Assembly (NCBI GenBank): GCA_964036315.1
Contig: OZ038509.1
Coordinates: 24,286,884 to 24,350,883, forward strand
Length of the DNA: 64,000 bases
Direction: 5' to 3'
Origin: Acanthosepion esculentum
Taxonomy: Eukaryota; Mollusca; Cephalopoda; Sepiida; Sepiidae
The notes under the pieces were generated by a model. That model saw only the letters and a program-made list of their open reading frames with translations. It was not told where the DNA came from and made no database searches. Shown in pieces: positions 1 through 11,840 of the stretch (the first letter of the stretch is position 1; every line of letters begins with the position of its first letter). A program made the position numbers and the translations under genes.

Positions 1-804
1 TGCCCTGTTTTTGTTCAAGTACATTCGAGCACCTGTCATTATCAAGAACTAGATTTTGTCAGTATGATAGACAAGATTTTGCTTGTTACATTCTGATGGT
101 TTTGGGGAATGCTAGAATTCAAATTAATTCAAATATACACAGTGCTGTCATGCACAAAATAGTTTCCTAAAGATCAAACACACTGGAGAATGAATGCATC
201 AAATGTTTATACATATTATTATTTTATATACCTTTTAAAATGACATCTGTGGTGAAACATATTTAATGCAGGTTTTCTTTTGTAGAATAATAACTCCAAG
301 TATTTAGAGCCTTTCCTTGCAATGAGTGCTATTAGTATTTTGCTGTGATCTTCTAGCATTTATCTTAATAGTTGTATTTTGAATCATTTCATCATAAAGC
401 TAACATTATAATTAATTCCCAGCAATAGAATTTACTACTAATTCTTATAATAGGACATTAAAAGCAAGTAAGCATTTTTCAATATGGAGAAGAAACCATC
501 AAGATACACAGTCCAAAGACTGGCTAATTATTTGCTTTCTCTGGAGGATAAAAATGTGACATAAAGTCTTTTTTTATTTTAAATTGAGGACCCAGACACT
601 TTCACATGATGTTTGTTTCCTTAAACAATCATATTCCACTGGCTTTTGCTGGAGACCTCAAGACATACTTTGACCCTTTTAATGCTAAGAGGAGGAATCA
701 AAATTCTATACTTATTACTGATTTATCTACCAGAACAACTCATATATAAGCCGTAAGTTAACAAAAAGTATGTATTTAAACAGAGGCAGTAATACACAAA
801 AAAA
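1..804. other. Non-coding DNA, nothing recognised
   Basis: AT-rich sequence with stops in every frame. I see no gene, RNA or repeat family that recurs elsewhere in the window. Confidence 0.5.
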
Positions 805-1375
805 TTTACATTGTTCGAACTGTTATCCTCATCTTTATTTTCATATTCACGGCATTGTGGTTGTTGTATGCCTGGCCTTCTTCAGGTGATATATATTGAA
901 ATTTTAAACTGAATCCTTTACAATGATTGAAACATATTGAATATGGCAATAAAGATGAGGACAACAGTCCAAACAATGTAAATAGTGTAAATAGTTAAAA
1001 TACCTCATCTGAGAAATAGAGACAGATGTTGAAGGTGAATATGGCAATAAAGATGAGGACAACAGTCTGAACAATGTAAATAGTGTAAATTGTTACAATA
1101 CCTTGTATCAGAAAAGTAGACATATCCTAAAGAAGACCGGAGTGTACAACAGTCAAAACATTGTGAATATGACAATAAAGATGAGGTCAACAGTCCAAAT
1201 AATGTAAATAGTTACAACCCCACATCTTAGAAATATAGACAGATCCTGAAGAAGGCCAGGGCATACAATCACTGAAACATCATTAATGTATTAATAAAGA
1301 TGAGGACAACAGTCCAAACAATGTAAATAATGTAAATAGTTACAACACCTCGTCTCAGAAATAGAGACAGATACA
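805..1375 (+). repeat. Tandem and inverted array of Penelope-like element (PLE) 3' tails
   Basis: The unit carries the landmarks AATAAAGATGAGGACAACAG, AACAATGTAAATAGT and CTGAAGAAGGCC. A first copy lies in reverse orientation at 805-886. Facing it, four direct units start near 939, 1037, 1165 and 1288, with spacing of about 98-128 bp. The same tail follows the PLE ORF relic near 8.2 kb and stands alone near 21.1 kb, which is why I assign it to that family. No ORF is attached here. The head-to-head arrangement resembles the inverted and tandem terminal repeats known for Penelope-like elements. Family assignment is inference. Confidence 0.6.
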
Positions 1376-2163
1376 AAAAAAATTTATTTGTAACTCCAGA
1401 AAAGTCTGACAGATCCACCCTTTATAAACAATCAAAGCAAAAGGAAGACATGAAAAATTTGTGAAGTCTAATAATCAAATCGTGAGTGTAATTAATTTAA
1501 TAGAAAAGATAAGGAATGAAACACGAGAAAGTAAGGAAGCCTATTTTCGAACAAATGAATTAAGGCAACCAGCTTGCTGTTTCTATGAAGATTTTGAGTA
1601 AGAATAAAGAAAGCACTGTTTTTAAAGTCACAATCACACAACTGCAATGACGGAGGGAGGTATTACATGACCTTCAATTTTGTCACAGGTCACTGCAATC
1701 ATTAATCCTGCACAGTTTCAAAAGGATTTTACTTACCTCACTGCTTACTCTGCTAATTGATCAGATTAATTAGTGAAAAGCAATCAAACTAAAGCTCTGC
1801 TTTCATCACAAATGATTTTTAAGTAGCCAATTTCAAAGCAAAACAGGAAATGTTTCTTTTAACACAATTCAATGTCCTGCTCATAATTTTGTAACTAAAG
1901 CAGGAAAAGAAAATCTAACACAGGCTTGAAAGAATGCAAACAATAAGTACTTCAAGTTATTCTTTACAAAAGCTCCAGGAAGTGTTTAAAAATTAAAATT
2001 CTCTCTCTCTCTCTCTCTCTGTCCAGTTAAAATGAAGTATCATCCACAACAAAATTAACAAAGTTCCTTCTCTGCCTCTTAACAAAAAGTAAGAGCTAAA
2101 CAATGTGCATGAAGAAAAATTCAATTTAGCACAAAAAAAGTTCTAGATCAATTTTCTAATGTC
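1376..2163. other. Non-coding DNA with a short (CT)n run
   Basis: No gene is recognised. A short (CT)n microsatellite lies at about 2001-2021. Confidence 0.5.
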
Positions 2164-2412
2164 TAAGAACTTGAAACCAGAATAGAAAGTAAGTGTTTTT
2201 ACTTTGATTCTATATAGCAACTCAGCTTTGCTTGAGACACATTTCTTGAAAAAGGTCAAAGAAATATAAACTTGTAAGAACACATATTCCATTTTGAACA
2301 ACAATTTCAGGAAAAACCCTTTGATTTATAATGTGGAGAAAAAAGACAAAAGCAAATATCACTTGGTTTTACTAAGTTGATTTTGTAAATAATTTTAGCT
2401 ACCATTTAACAG
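2164..2412 (+). repeat. Segment duplicated at 36.7-37.0 kb with one half inverted
   Basis: Positions 2164-2289 recur in reverse complement at about 36717-36840, and 2284-2412 recur in direct orientation at about 36841-36980. The two halves abut in both places. The segment has no coding capacity; it could be a UTR or a member of an unrecognised repeat family. Identity by eye is high, with small indels. Confidence 0.75.
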
Positions 2413-4155
2413 AATTAATAAAAAGTTTTCATTGGATTACAAGTTATCCCAAAAGCAGAAAAGTTTGTTTTGGGGGGTTCTTTTTAAAAAAAATAAATAA
2501 ATAAATAATTAGTCATGTAGAAACTCTCTCCAAAAGTTTGTCTTAAAGAAAACTTATTTCTCATTAAAAATAAATATCTAAACTTTTGCCACTCCTATTT
2601 GCCAAACATCATTGAATAGTAATGAAATCATTCTCTCATTCTCAACAAATTCTCCATGACCTGCACTTGCAGATATGGCACAGGATTAGTGCATTGGGTG
2701 TCAAAACAAAAGGCCTAAATTCTTATGGCAGCTGTTGGTTTGGCTTACACATATACATTCACAAAAAGGAAACACGAGACTGCAAGGCTAAATTCAATTT
2801 ATAAAATATCTTTCAAGAATGTGCAAACATTCCTTGGCCTTATTCAATAATAAAAAGAAACAATAACCAACTCACAAGAGAAACATTTACTTTCTCTGAC
2901 CGTTGGTATCTTTTTGGCAATGGTGACATTTGGCTAAACAATCCTTCTAACAAATCTGAAATTCATATCATTTTCTTCATTTGAATTCTATCAGCCAAAC
3001 AGAACGGTGCAATGCCATCATTCACTGCTCGATCAACATTTGAAGGAGTTCATTTAATGAATATCATCAGAACAACAGGATGCGGCCATTAAATGTTTTA
3101 CTATAAAAGCTTAGTCTCCTTGAACCACTTAAAAACCGCAATTACATATTTTCAAAAACAACTGCTATTTTCAACTGGCTGAGAAAATGATGTTTAGTCT
3201 TTAAAGTTTTCACTAAGACTCGGATGCACAAAATGCCAGGGTTTTTTTTTGGGGGGGGGTCTGTATTAGGAAAAACTGAGGTGTAATGTTTTTTGTTTGT
3301 TTTTTTTCATTAATATTTTCTGCACTGCATCTTAAATATCTTGCTGGATGACAAAGTATGACAAATGTATATATCATAAATTTCCTCATTTAACCTAAAT
3401 TTGCCAAACTTTTTTAATAAATTTAATTTATTGCTGACAAGTGAACGCTACAGCCATTGACAAAATCTCATTCAGTGTTTTAAGAAATCAACTACCATAA
3501 AAGCTAATCAGGAAGAATGTTTAGAGCTTTCTAACAACAACGACCTCTTTCACTTGTTTTCTTCTTATATTTTCCCAAATTCCAACAACAATATTGACAA
3601 GGATTTAGTAGAGGTCATCTCAAACGAAAATATGTTTTCCTCATAAAAATCAGGAAATGTGAATTACTACTAGCTGAAGAGCGGAAACCATGTCAGCAAC
3701 CTTACAGATGCAAGGCTTTCTCTACTGAACAACCAGACGATGCAATAGGGTTTTATAAATTCCAACAAGAAAACCAACACTCGAAGAAAGCCAAAGTGAA
3801 AACAATTTTCATTCAGAAAACAAAAATACAGGCTAAAAATTCAGTCAAGAAATCTGAGAGATTCCATTGGTAACCACACCTAACATTCTCTAAGGTCAGC
3901 TTCCCAATTTAAAAGCTGCATTAAAAAAAAGTGATTTGATCCTTGTAAGAAATAAAAGATTCTTTCTGAGCAATTCAGCATGATAAACTTATTTAAAAAA
4001 TAAAATAAACAGCTAGGCAACCCATAATCTCAGAAATGCCACAGACCGTGAATAACATCCAATCCAGTTTCTTGACAAAAAACTCTTAAAAAATATGTAA
4101 ATATGTCAAGATTTTGAATCAAATATAAACAGCAATTAATTATCCACTAAAAATA
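2413..4155. other. Non-coding DNA, nothing recognised
   Basis: AT-rich with frequent stops in all frames. It contains a short poly-G/poly-T stretch near 3241-3260. No transposon landmark is visible. Confidence 0.5.
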
Positions 4156-4524
4156 GCATTAAGTTATATATATATATATATACACATATATATATGTTTA
4201 AACATGTTCTGTTGAATGTTAAAGACAACATAGTCCTGCATATTTTCTTTTGAATTTTCTCATATTTTCTGAGACTTTTTATTTGAAAATTATATCGAAA
4301 TAAATATTGTCCGTACGATAACCAAGTACTTTCGAACATCATTGTTCATCTTCAGGGTCAAAATTTGTTTTAAAACATTTGCAAATTGTCTTGTAGCGGA
4401 ATTATGCTGCTACATTTTTTACAAACTTAATAAATGTTACAAAATCATTTTAATTTCAAAAGACACGATGATGTTATCACGTGCATGCCGAAGATTTTTA
4501 ATCATGTGACGGCGTGAAAAATTT

Positions 4525-4567
4525 ACACATATATATGTATACATATATATATATGTGTGTGTCTGTA

Positions 4568-4627
<60 letters not shown>
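4525..4627. repeat. Compound (TA)n/(TG)n microsatellite
   Basis: Alternating TATA and TGTG runs. A smaller (TA)n run lies at about 4166-4193. The repetitive dipeptide reading frames over this stretch are not genes. Confidence 0.95.
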
Positions 4628-4629
<2 letters not shown>

Positions 4630-4761
4630 ATTTGGAGATGAAACATTCTGCAAGAGAGAGATTGTTGGAACTGTGGGAATATTTAAAATTCTAAGATCCA
4701 TGATGTTTATCTAAAACTGATAAAATCAGCCATAGTTGGCACCATACAGCAAACATAAAAT

Positions 4762-5036
4762 ATGTTGCAAGGTTTGACAGGCAACATCCATGGTAAGGTT
4801 TGTAAATCATCAAGTGGACTTACCATTTCCCTAAGGACACATCCAAGTGAGCTTGCTTTTAACAGTAAATTCACCTGCACCACATGTGGAGTGAAAAGCA
4901 AATCTCTTGTAAGGCTTGAAAAGCACTTAAGAAAACATCAAGGAATTAGTATAAAAAATGGTCCCACTCAGTTGCAGGTTGATATTCCATCATATATTAT
5001 TATTATTATTATTATTATTATTACTACCTATAGATA
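4762..5036 (+). pseudogene. C-terminal zinc finger relic of a LINE, ending in (ATT)n
   Basis: An open frame of about 75 meaningful residues encodes one C2H2 finger, C39-x2-C42-x12-H55-x3-H59 (core FTCTTCGVKSKSLVRLEKH). Before it comes KVCKSSSGL, which looks like a decayed first finger. Zinc fingers of this style close the ORF of RTE-like and related LINEs, and the copy ends in an (ATT)n run at about 5000-5030, as LINE 3' ends often do. The finger resembles the one of LINE-C at 44.4 kb. Nothing of the endonuclease or reverse transcriptase (RT) is present, so this is a 5'-truncated copy. A host zinc-finger exon is the alternative but less likely. Confidence 0.55.
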
Positions 5037-7117
5037 GGCAGCAAATAAAATCAAGAGATTTCTCATTATTATTATCCTTTCAGAATCAATGCTATTCTAG
5101 ACTAAAGTGCCAAATTTTGAAAGATCAATAACACTGACTTTCATATAAGGAGGAAAATATATTTTTAATAATTTCAATTTTTTTTTTTTTTTTGCTAATA
5201 TTCACCCAATACAAGAACAAAGAGTCACTCAAGGTAGAGGGTTACTGTGTGGAGTTGTATAAGAAAAGTCAAGTGTTAGAAGTATAGAATTACAGTAGAC
5301 TAAAGAAGGAACTGGAAAACCAATCCTAAACAGAAAACAAAAGATAAACCTCTACTCCTGTTTGAAAGACCGAAGAGGAGTGTGAACCGGACGATAGGCA
5401 AACTTATCTACTCCTATTGCAAACCTATCTACTAATATAAAAACATCAAACATTTGTTTTCTTTTTCTGAAAATATTTAGAAACAAACAGTTGAGTTTAA
5501 TGCCTTTTCCTCTCGGGATAAATAATTTAAAGAAAAGGAAACTGAACCAGTTGAAAGAAAATAAAAACAATGGATCCATACAACGTATTTGAAACTACAA
5601 TTGCAATAGTAGTTCACCTTGAAACATTTATTAACTTTGCTGATAGGTTTAAAAAATACTGAATTTTATTCCCATGTTTAAAAATTCATTAAGTTCATTT
5701 TTGAAAATTTCACAAAAAGTATTGCTTTTGCACAACTCAAAAAATTATGTCACCTAATGATAATCAGAAAGTAAACCAATCGAATCTTTTCAAGTACATA
5801 AGCAGTCAAAATGATAAAAGTGAACATGAAAAATGATTTCATTTGTCAAATTAGCAAAGAAACTTCTCACAGATTTATAAAACCATGAATATTTGTTTTG
5901 CCGAAATCCAAAACACATGGATGAAATGTGTCTTTGAATGGACATGAAAAGTCACAAATACTTTTATTATTCATTACAACCATCTGTACTTTTTAGTTTT
6001 TTTACATGTGTAACTGTGATATATGAAAAAAGAATTTACTCCACCCTACCAAAAGTCTGTAGAAAATGTTGATAGCAGCAGGAAAATAAGAGTGGAGGGG
6101 AACTTAACCAAACAGAATTCCACATTACATTTCTTAAAAATAATTGTGAAATTTATTTCTGAAATAGAATATTCAAAAATAAATGCAGATCTTGAAAATT
6201 ATGTATGAGTAAAAATACTGAAAGAATTTGTTTTTCAGGAATTAATTTCTCTCTATAATAAAAAACTTCTACACCTAGAAATTTAAATTAACAACAATGA
6301 ACCCAAATTTTCTTCTGTAGGGATGAAAAGAAAATGTAGGGATCAAAAGAAAATGTTTTTGGCAGAAACTGACGGAGTAAGAAGAGAGGAACCATATTGA
6401 CTGCTAGTCAAGTTTGACCAGACAATTTCGGACTGCAACATATTCATACAAAACCAAATTTATATGAAAAACCTTTGATTATCTTCCATAAAATCATGAA
6501 AGGAATGCAATTAGCCCAAAAGGTGGAACTAAAACTGGTTCCAATTTGAATAGAGATGCAAACACAAATACAAAATTTTCTTAGATAAATAGAAGGCCTA
6601 AAATCAAATGTGAACAACTCAAGGTGCCTTTCCCGTCACCCATAAACAAATAAAAAAATATTTCATGATATTAAAACAAATCTCTCTCATATATTAACCA
6701 AAAGAAGAGAGACATTTTTCAGTGATTAAAAATTACTCAGCAACATAAATATTTCAGGACACAAATAACAAATGAAATAAAAACTTGTTGGGGATAAATT
6801 TTATACTGTGAACAAAGATGTCCATTTTCTCAAGTCAATTTAGAAAAAGAGAAGAAATCATCAGGTTCCTGTTTCAAGATTCTAAGAAGTGACACCAGGA
6901 ATAAAGAAAAAAAGAAATGATTACATTGAAAGGAAGACAAATTCTTTGAAGAGCAGGCCAATGAAAAACAATCTAGAATGTCATCAAAAAATTGATCAAA
7001 AAGATAAACTTGGTGTCTCAAAACAAGCAAAATTATGGGGACTTAAGAAGAGACATTTCAGTTGATCAGTTGCAGTTGTTTCATTTGGAAAAAAAAAAGC
7101 ACAAAGATAATTATTCG
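5037..7117. other. Non-coding DNA, nothing recognised
   Basis: AT-rich sequence; the longest frames are about 60-75 codons of low complexity. No repeat family of the window is recognised. Confidence 0.5.
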
Positions 7118-7185
7118 GTATCTGTCTATATTTCTGAGATGAGGTATTATGTACACTATTTACATTGTTCGGACTATCGGATACC
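7118..7185 (-). repeat. Reverse-oriented PLE tail at the 5' side of the PLE relic
   Basis: Carries TATTTACATTGTTCGGAC's counterpart (ACTATTTACATTGTTCGGAC) preceded by TTCTGAGATGAGGTATTATG, the reverse complement of the PLE tail landmarks. Its position just before the PLE coding relic suggests that the element had terminal repeats in opposite orientation. Confidence 0.55.
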
Positions 7186-7912
7186 GCAAACCAACATTCA
7201 CCAGACAGTACCTCAATTTCAACTCCCACCATCCATACAGTGTAAAGAAAGAGATCGTCTGGTGCTTACAACACCGAGCAAAAGTCATAAGTGGTGACCC
7301 AGAGACATTAGATAAAGAATTTGTCAGTATAAGCAGTACACTACCCTAGATACATGGCAGCAGCCCCAATAAACTGGGATAGGCAGGTACAAATGGAGGA
7401 CAACAACACTCAGAAAACAGTCTGCCTGCCTTATGTGAAGGAGTTATCGGAGAAAATTCAAAGGATCTGTGGTCCATATAACATCAGGACAACGTTAAAA
7501 AACAGGACAACGTTAAAAAACAGGACAACACTTCGCAGATACCGCTCCTGAGTAAGACTCCCACCCATAGAGGAGAACATGCCTAAAGACTGTGTGTATG
7601 CCATCCCATGCAGCTGCAGAAAGAAATATAAAGGGGGAGACAGGCCTCCCCCTAAAGGTAAGGCTTCAAGAACACATGTAACACGAGGGGAAGTGGAAAA
7701 ATCAGGCGTGGCTGACCATATGGAGAGAGAAAGGAGATCACTGCCTTCTGTGGGATCAGGTTGAAATCATAGACAAAGAAAATCATTGGAAAATTTGTAA
7801 ACTTAAGGAATCAGCACATATGCTAGACCACAAAAATCTCCTGAGCCGACCAACCATAAAAATGAATACAATATGGGAAACAGTAATAAGGTGTGCCAGA
7901 GAAAAGCAATAA
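7165..7912 (+). pseudogene. Penelope-like retroelement ORF relic (RT end plus GIY-YIG domain)
   Basis: Read through several frameshifts and stops, the + strand gives a continuous protein end. It starts with KPTFTRQYLNFNSHHPYSVKK and then CLQHRAKVISGDPETLDKE (about 7185-7345), the post-catalytic RT region. Next come NWDRQVQMEDN and LPYVKELSEKIQRICGPYNI (7370-7490), and KDCVYAIPCSCRKKYKGG with GEVEKSGVADH (7585-7725), the GIY-YIG nuclease core. It closes with EIIDKENHWKICKLKESAHM and LLSRPTIKMNTIWE, ending at a stop at 7910-7912. RT followed by GIY-YIG is the signature order of Penelope-like elements. The catalytic RT motifs are missing, so this is a 5'-truncated, dead copy. Its tail follows at 8.0-8.3 kb. 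Confidence 0.8.
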
Positions 7913-8039
7913 TAACAATGAAAATTGCAATATGAGTTCTGGTAAAAAAAACATGCAATGATAACAGCAGAAATTGAAATATGAGCACTGGTAAAAAATG
8001 GATGCTGAAGACATTAGGTTTATAAGTCCCAAAAATTCA

Positions 8040-8330
8040 TACACAGATGTCCTCAAGGACACATGGCACAGTGGATAAAGGCGTTGGTTCGATCCAATGA
8101 CAGGAGTGTGAGTTAAGGTGGTGGAGAGGATTAACACGAGATAAGATAACTGACAACTGACATCCATTAGACATGACATGTGAAACCAGGACAATCTACC
8201 CCAGCAAGCAAAGGGTTCTGTTCAACATTCCAGCCACCTGAAGAAGGCCGGAGCATACAACGGCCAAAACGTTGTGATAAATATGGCAACAAAGATGAGG
8301 ATGATAGTCCGAACAATGTAAATAGTGAAG
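8040..8330 (+). repeat. 3' tail of the PLE relic, with a tRNA-like A box
   Basis: Begins with an A-box-like TGGCACAGTGGATAAAGGCG and a nearby B-box-like GGTTCGATCC, then runs through CTGAAGAAGGCC to AACAATGTAAATAGTG. The second copy near 21.3 kb has better spaced boxes. The block may be a tRNA-derived SINE that shares a PLE 3' end, or simply PLE 3' UTR. Confidence 0.5.
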
Positions 8331-8440
8331 ATAATTATTATTTACATTGTTTGGACCATTGTCCTTATCTTTGTTATATTCTTTGTACACTCCAGTCTTC
8401 TTCAAGATCTATTTCTAAGATGAGGTATTCTAACTATTGC
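8331..8440 (-). repeat. Inverted partial copy of the PLE tail
   Basis: ATTTACATTGTTTGGACCAT followed by CTCCAGTCTTCTTCAAGATC is the reverse complement of the preceding tail. With the tail at 8230-8330 it forms a tail-to-tail inverted repeat with almost no spacer. Confidence 0.6.
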
Positions 8441-9371
8441 CGAGGGAGTCAAATGTGTATACAGTAATAATAGTGGCGTCAAGGGAATAACTCTCCTTTT
8501 AACACACTGTTTCTTTACAGGCACAAAGGTTAAAAACTGTAAAAGAATCAATATTACATGAAAAGTAATTAAAAAAATGTAAACGCTTTTGTTTAAAAAG
8601 AAAAAAAAATACCATCAATAAGAAAGGAATCTAGTGTCTTTGTAATTTAAGTCAATAGCAAAATATAAAAATGAATGGAATGATTTAGTATTGCCCAGTA
8701 AATCGCCATTCTTTCCGCTTGATAATCCAAAAAGAAAGAAACATACTTTTTCGTCTTTTTTTTCCCCCCGATTTTAAACTAGATAACTGGCCAAGAGAAA
8801 AGTCTATACTGCTAAATACATTCTTGGGGATCTCCCGGGCCTTCAAGGTTACCCAATAGGCTTGATGTTGTTGTTACATCAATCAAGTATGAGTATACTC
8901 ATTGCTACAAGTCTCTGATCAGAATAGAGTCCAATCCACACTTCTCAAGTAGATAATAGTATATACCACGCCACATAGGATGAAACTTGATACAAACACA
9001 GTTATTATTTGAGAAGAGAAGAGATGGAATCTACAAACTACAGTACTTGGGAGTTAGTGACTATTTTTAAATATATTATCATTTCAATGGTAAATTTACA
9101 CTAATTTTAGATGGATTTAAAAACTAGTGGCTGAATAGTGGGAATCCTAACATCTTCCAATTGTAACTATGACCTTGATTTAATTTATTCCAAAAGAAAT
9201 GAATTCTGATCATTAGGATAATTTTAATATGACAACTAAAAACAAAGCAAGAGCAGCTCTGGAGAAATCATTAAATTACTTTTCAGTGGTTAAATGCCTT
9301 CAATAAAATAAACTCAGAATATAAAATCATTTTATTTTTAAACAATATATAGTCATATATTTTTAACAAAA
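8441..9371. other. Non-coding DNA, nothing recognised
   Basis: AT-rich, no ORF of interest, no recognised repeat. Confidence 0.5.
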
Positions 9372-9790
9372 CTAGATAGATAGAAAGAGTGAGTGAAATA
9401 AACAAACAGAAAAAGAGTGAGTGAGTGAGAGAGAGAGAGAAAAAGGGGTGATTGAGAGAGACGGGAAAAGGAGTGATTGAGAGTGATGGGAAAAGGGGTG
9501 ATTGAGAGAGACGGGAAAAGGAGTGATTGAGAGTGATGGGAAAAGGGGTGATTGAGAGAGACGGGAAAAGGGGTGATTGAGAGAGGGAGAGATGGAAAAG
9601 GGGTAGTTGAGAGAGACAGGAAAAAGGGGTGATTGAGAGAGACAGGAAAAGGGGTGATTGAGAGAGAGAGAGAAAAAGGGAGGATTGAGAGAGACGGAAA
9701 AAGGGGTATTGAGAGAGAAGGAAAAAGGGGGGAATTGAGAGATACAGACAGAAAAGGGGTAAAAGAGGAAAAAGGGGTGAGATAGAGAAA
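9372..9790 (+). repeat. Purine-rich minisatellite
   Basis: About 14 variant units of roughly 25-32 bp built on GGGAAAAGGGGTGATTGAGA and GAGAGA. The purine/pyrimidine strand asymmetry is near complete. The 163-codon frame on the opposite strand is a by-product of the repeat. Confidence 0.9.
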
Positions 9791-10734
9791 AAAAATTGTT
9801 GTTGAAGGAAAAGAAAGAATTAATATGAACTTGGGCCAATTTATTATTAATTCTTTTTTTCAATATGACAAGTGTTATTATGACAACATCTGAACAACAC
9901 TCAACTCATTTGTGTTTACTCACCTTTCCTGATTGACTATCTCACCCCTTTTTCAGTCTATCTCATCCTTTCTTTTCTGTCGATTTCACCATTTTTTCCT
10001 CTGGGAAAAAAAGGGCTGAGATACATAGAAAAAGGGTGAGACAAACAAAAAAAAAGGATAGATGAATAATCACAGATGTTGAGTGTCATTCATATGTGCC
10101 TTAACAACGCTTGTTATATTGGGAAAAAAAGAGAGAGAAATTGATAATACATAGAGGAGAGATAGAGAGAAAAAGGGATCAACAGATAAATCGACAGAGA
10201 GACAGATAGTCAGAAAAAGGGATGAAAATAGATTATGATTAAATATGAATAAGCGCAGATGAGTGTTGTTGTTCATATATATTATGATGATAATGCTTGT
10301 AATAATGAAAAAAGAGGAATTAATAATAAATTGAGAGAAATTCACATTAATTCTTTCTTTCTTTTCCCACGACAACCCTTTTTTACTGTTTTGCACCTTT
10401 TTTGCCTCTCAATCACCCTCTTTGCTGTCCATGTTCCTCACTGTTTTTCTATTTCACCATTTTTTCTCTGAGGAAAAAAAAGGGGTGAGATACATAGAAA
10501 AAGGGTGAGACAAAGATAAAAAAGGGATAGATAGATAGATAGAAATAAACGCAGATGATGAGTGTTGTTCATGTGTAGCATAATAACACTTATCATATTG
10601 AAAAAGAGAGAAATTGATAATAAATTGAGGAGAGACAGAAAAGGGGACAGAGAGAGAGAGAGATTATAGACAGACAGACAGAAGGATAGACAGACAGATA
10701 GACAGACAGACAGAAGGATAGACAGACAGACAGA

Positions 10735-10770
<36 letters not shown>

Positions 10771-10938
10771 AGGATAGACAGACAGACAGACAGATAGATA
10801 GATAGATAGATAGATAGACAGAAGGACAGATAGATAGATAGACTGACAGGACAGATAGATAGACTGACTGACTGACAGGACAGATAGAAGGACAGATAGA
10901 TAGATAGATAGACTGACTGACAGGACAGATAGAAGGAC

Positions 10939-10977
<39 letters not shown>

Positions 10978-11003
10978 CTGATTGACAGGACAGATAGAAG
11001 GAC

Positions 11004-11058
<55 letters not shown>

Positions 11059-11499
11059 CTGACTGACAGGACAGATAGAAGGACAGATAGATAGATAGAT
11101 AGACAGAAGGACAGATGATAGATAGACAGAAGGACAGATGATAGATAGACAGACAGATAGACAGAAAGACAGACAGAAGGACAGATGGATAGATAGACAG
11201 AAGGACAGATAGATAGATAGACAGAAGGACAGATAGATTGACAGACAGAAGGACAGATAGATAGATAGACAGAAGGATAGATAGATAGATAGACAGAAGG
11301 ATAGATAGATTGACAGACAGAAGGACAGATAGATAGATAGACAGAAGGATAGATAGATAGATAGACAGAAGGATAGATAGATAGATAGACAGAAGGATAG
11401 ATAGATAGATAGACAGAAGGATAGATAGATAGATAGACAGAAGGATAGATAGACAGAAGGATAGATAGATAGATAGACAGAAGGATAGATAGACAGAAG

Positions 11500-11547
<48 letters not shown>

Positions 11548-11840
11548 CAAGAACAGACGAATACAGAGGACAGACGAACAGACAGATTGATAGACGAAGA
11601 CATAAATTATCGTCAAAAATATATCGACAGATAGATTGACGAAAAAGATAGAGATAGATATGAATATATATATAAGCACAGATGAGTTTTTTTGTTTTTT
11701 TTCATATGTATTTTATTTACTATTTACTAACGCTAGTAATATCGGAAAAGGAGTAATTGATAATAAAATAAATTGAAACAAATTGACATGAGGCCTTTCT
11801 TCTTTTTCCTACCACAACCAAGAAGAGCCAAATTCTCAAA
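9791..11840. repeat. Diverged roughly 300-400-bp unit repeated around GATA/GACA arrays
   Basis: Landmarks GAGATACATAGAAAAAGGGT, CGCAGATGAGTGTTGTT and GAAATTGATAATA recur near 10020-10180, 10250-10330, 10490-10625 and, more weakly, 11670-11770. Related edges occur near 9820-9890. So the block is an old tandem of a larger unit whose purine tract expanded into the microsatellite described separately. Confidence 0.6.
10640..11530. repeat. (GATA)n/(GACA)n microsatellite, about 0.9 kb
   Basis: GATA and GACA tetramers with AGAAGGACAGATAGATAGAT as a recurring higher-order block, ending in (GA)n at about 11515-11537. The three long overlapping minus-strand frames rich in Ser, Leu, Tyr and Cys (up to 413 codons) are artefacts of a tetranucleotide repeat without stops. 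Confidence 0.95.

Noticed and set aside
9372..9863. 163-codon minus-strand frame (Phe/Ser/Pro-rich repeats)
   Set aside because: Follows a purine minisatellite with no other sign of coding.
10438..11679. Minus-strand frame of 413 codons rich in Ser, Leu, Tyr and Cys
   Set aside because: It is a by-product of GATA/GACA tetranucleotides, which lack stops in several frames; overlapping frames of 336 and 294 codons show the same.
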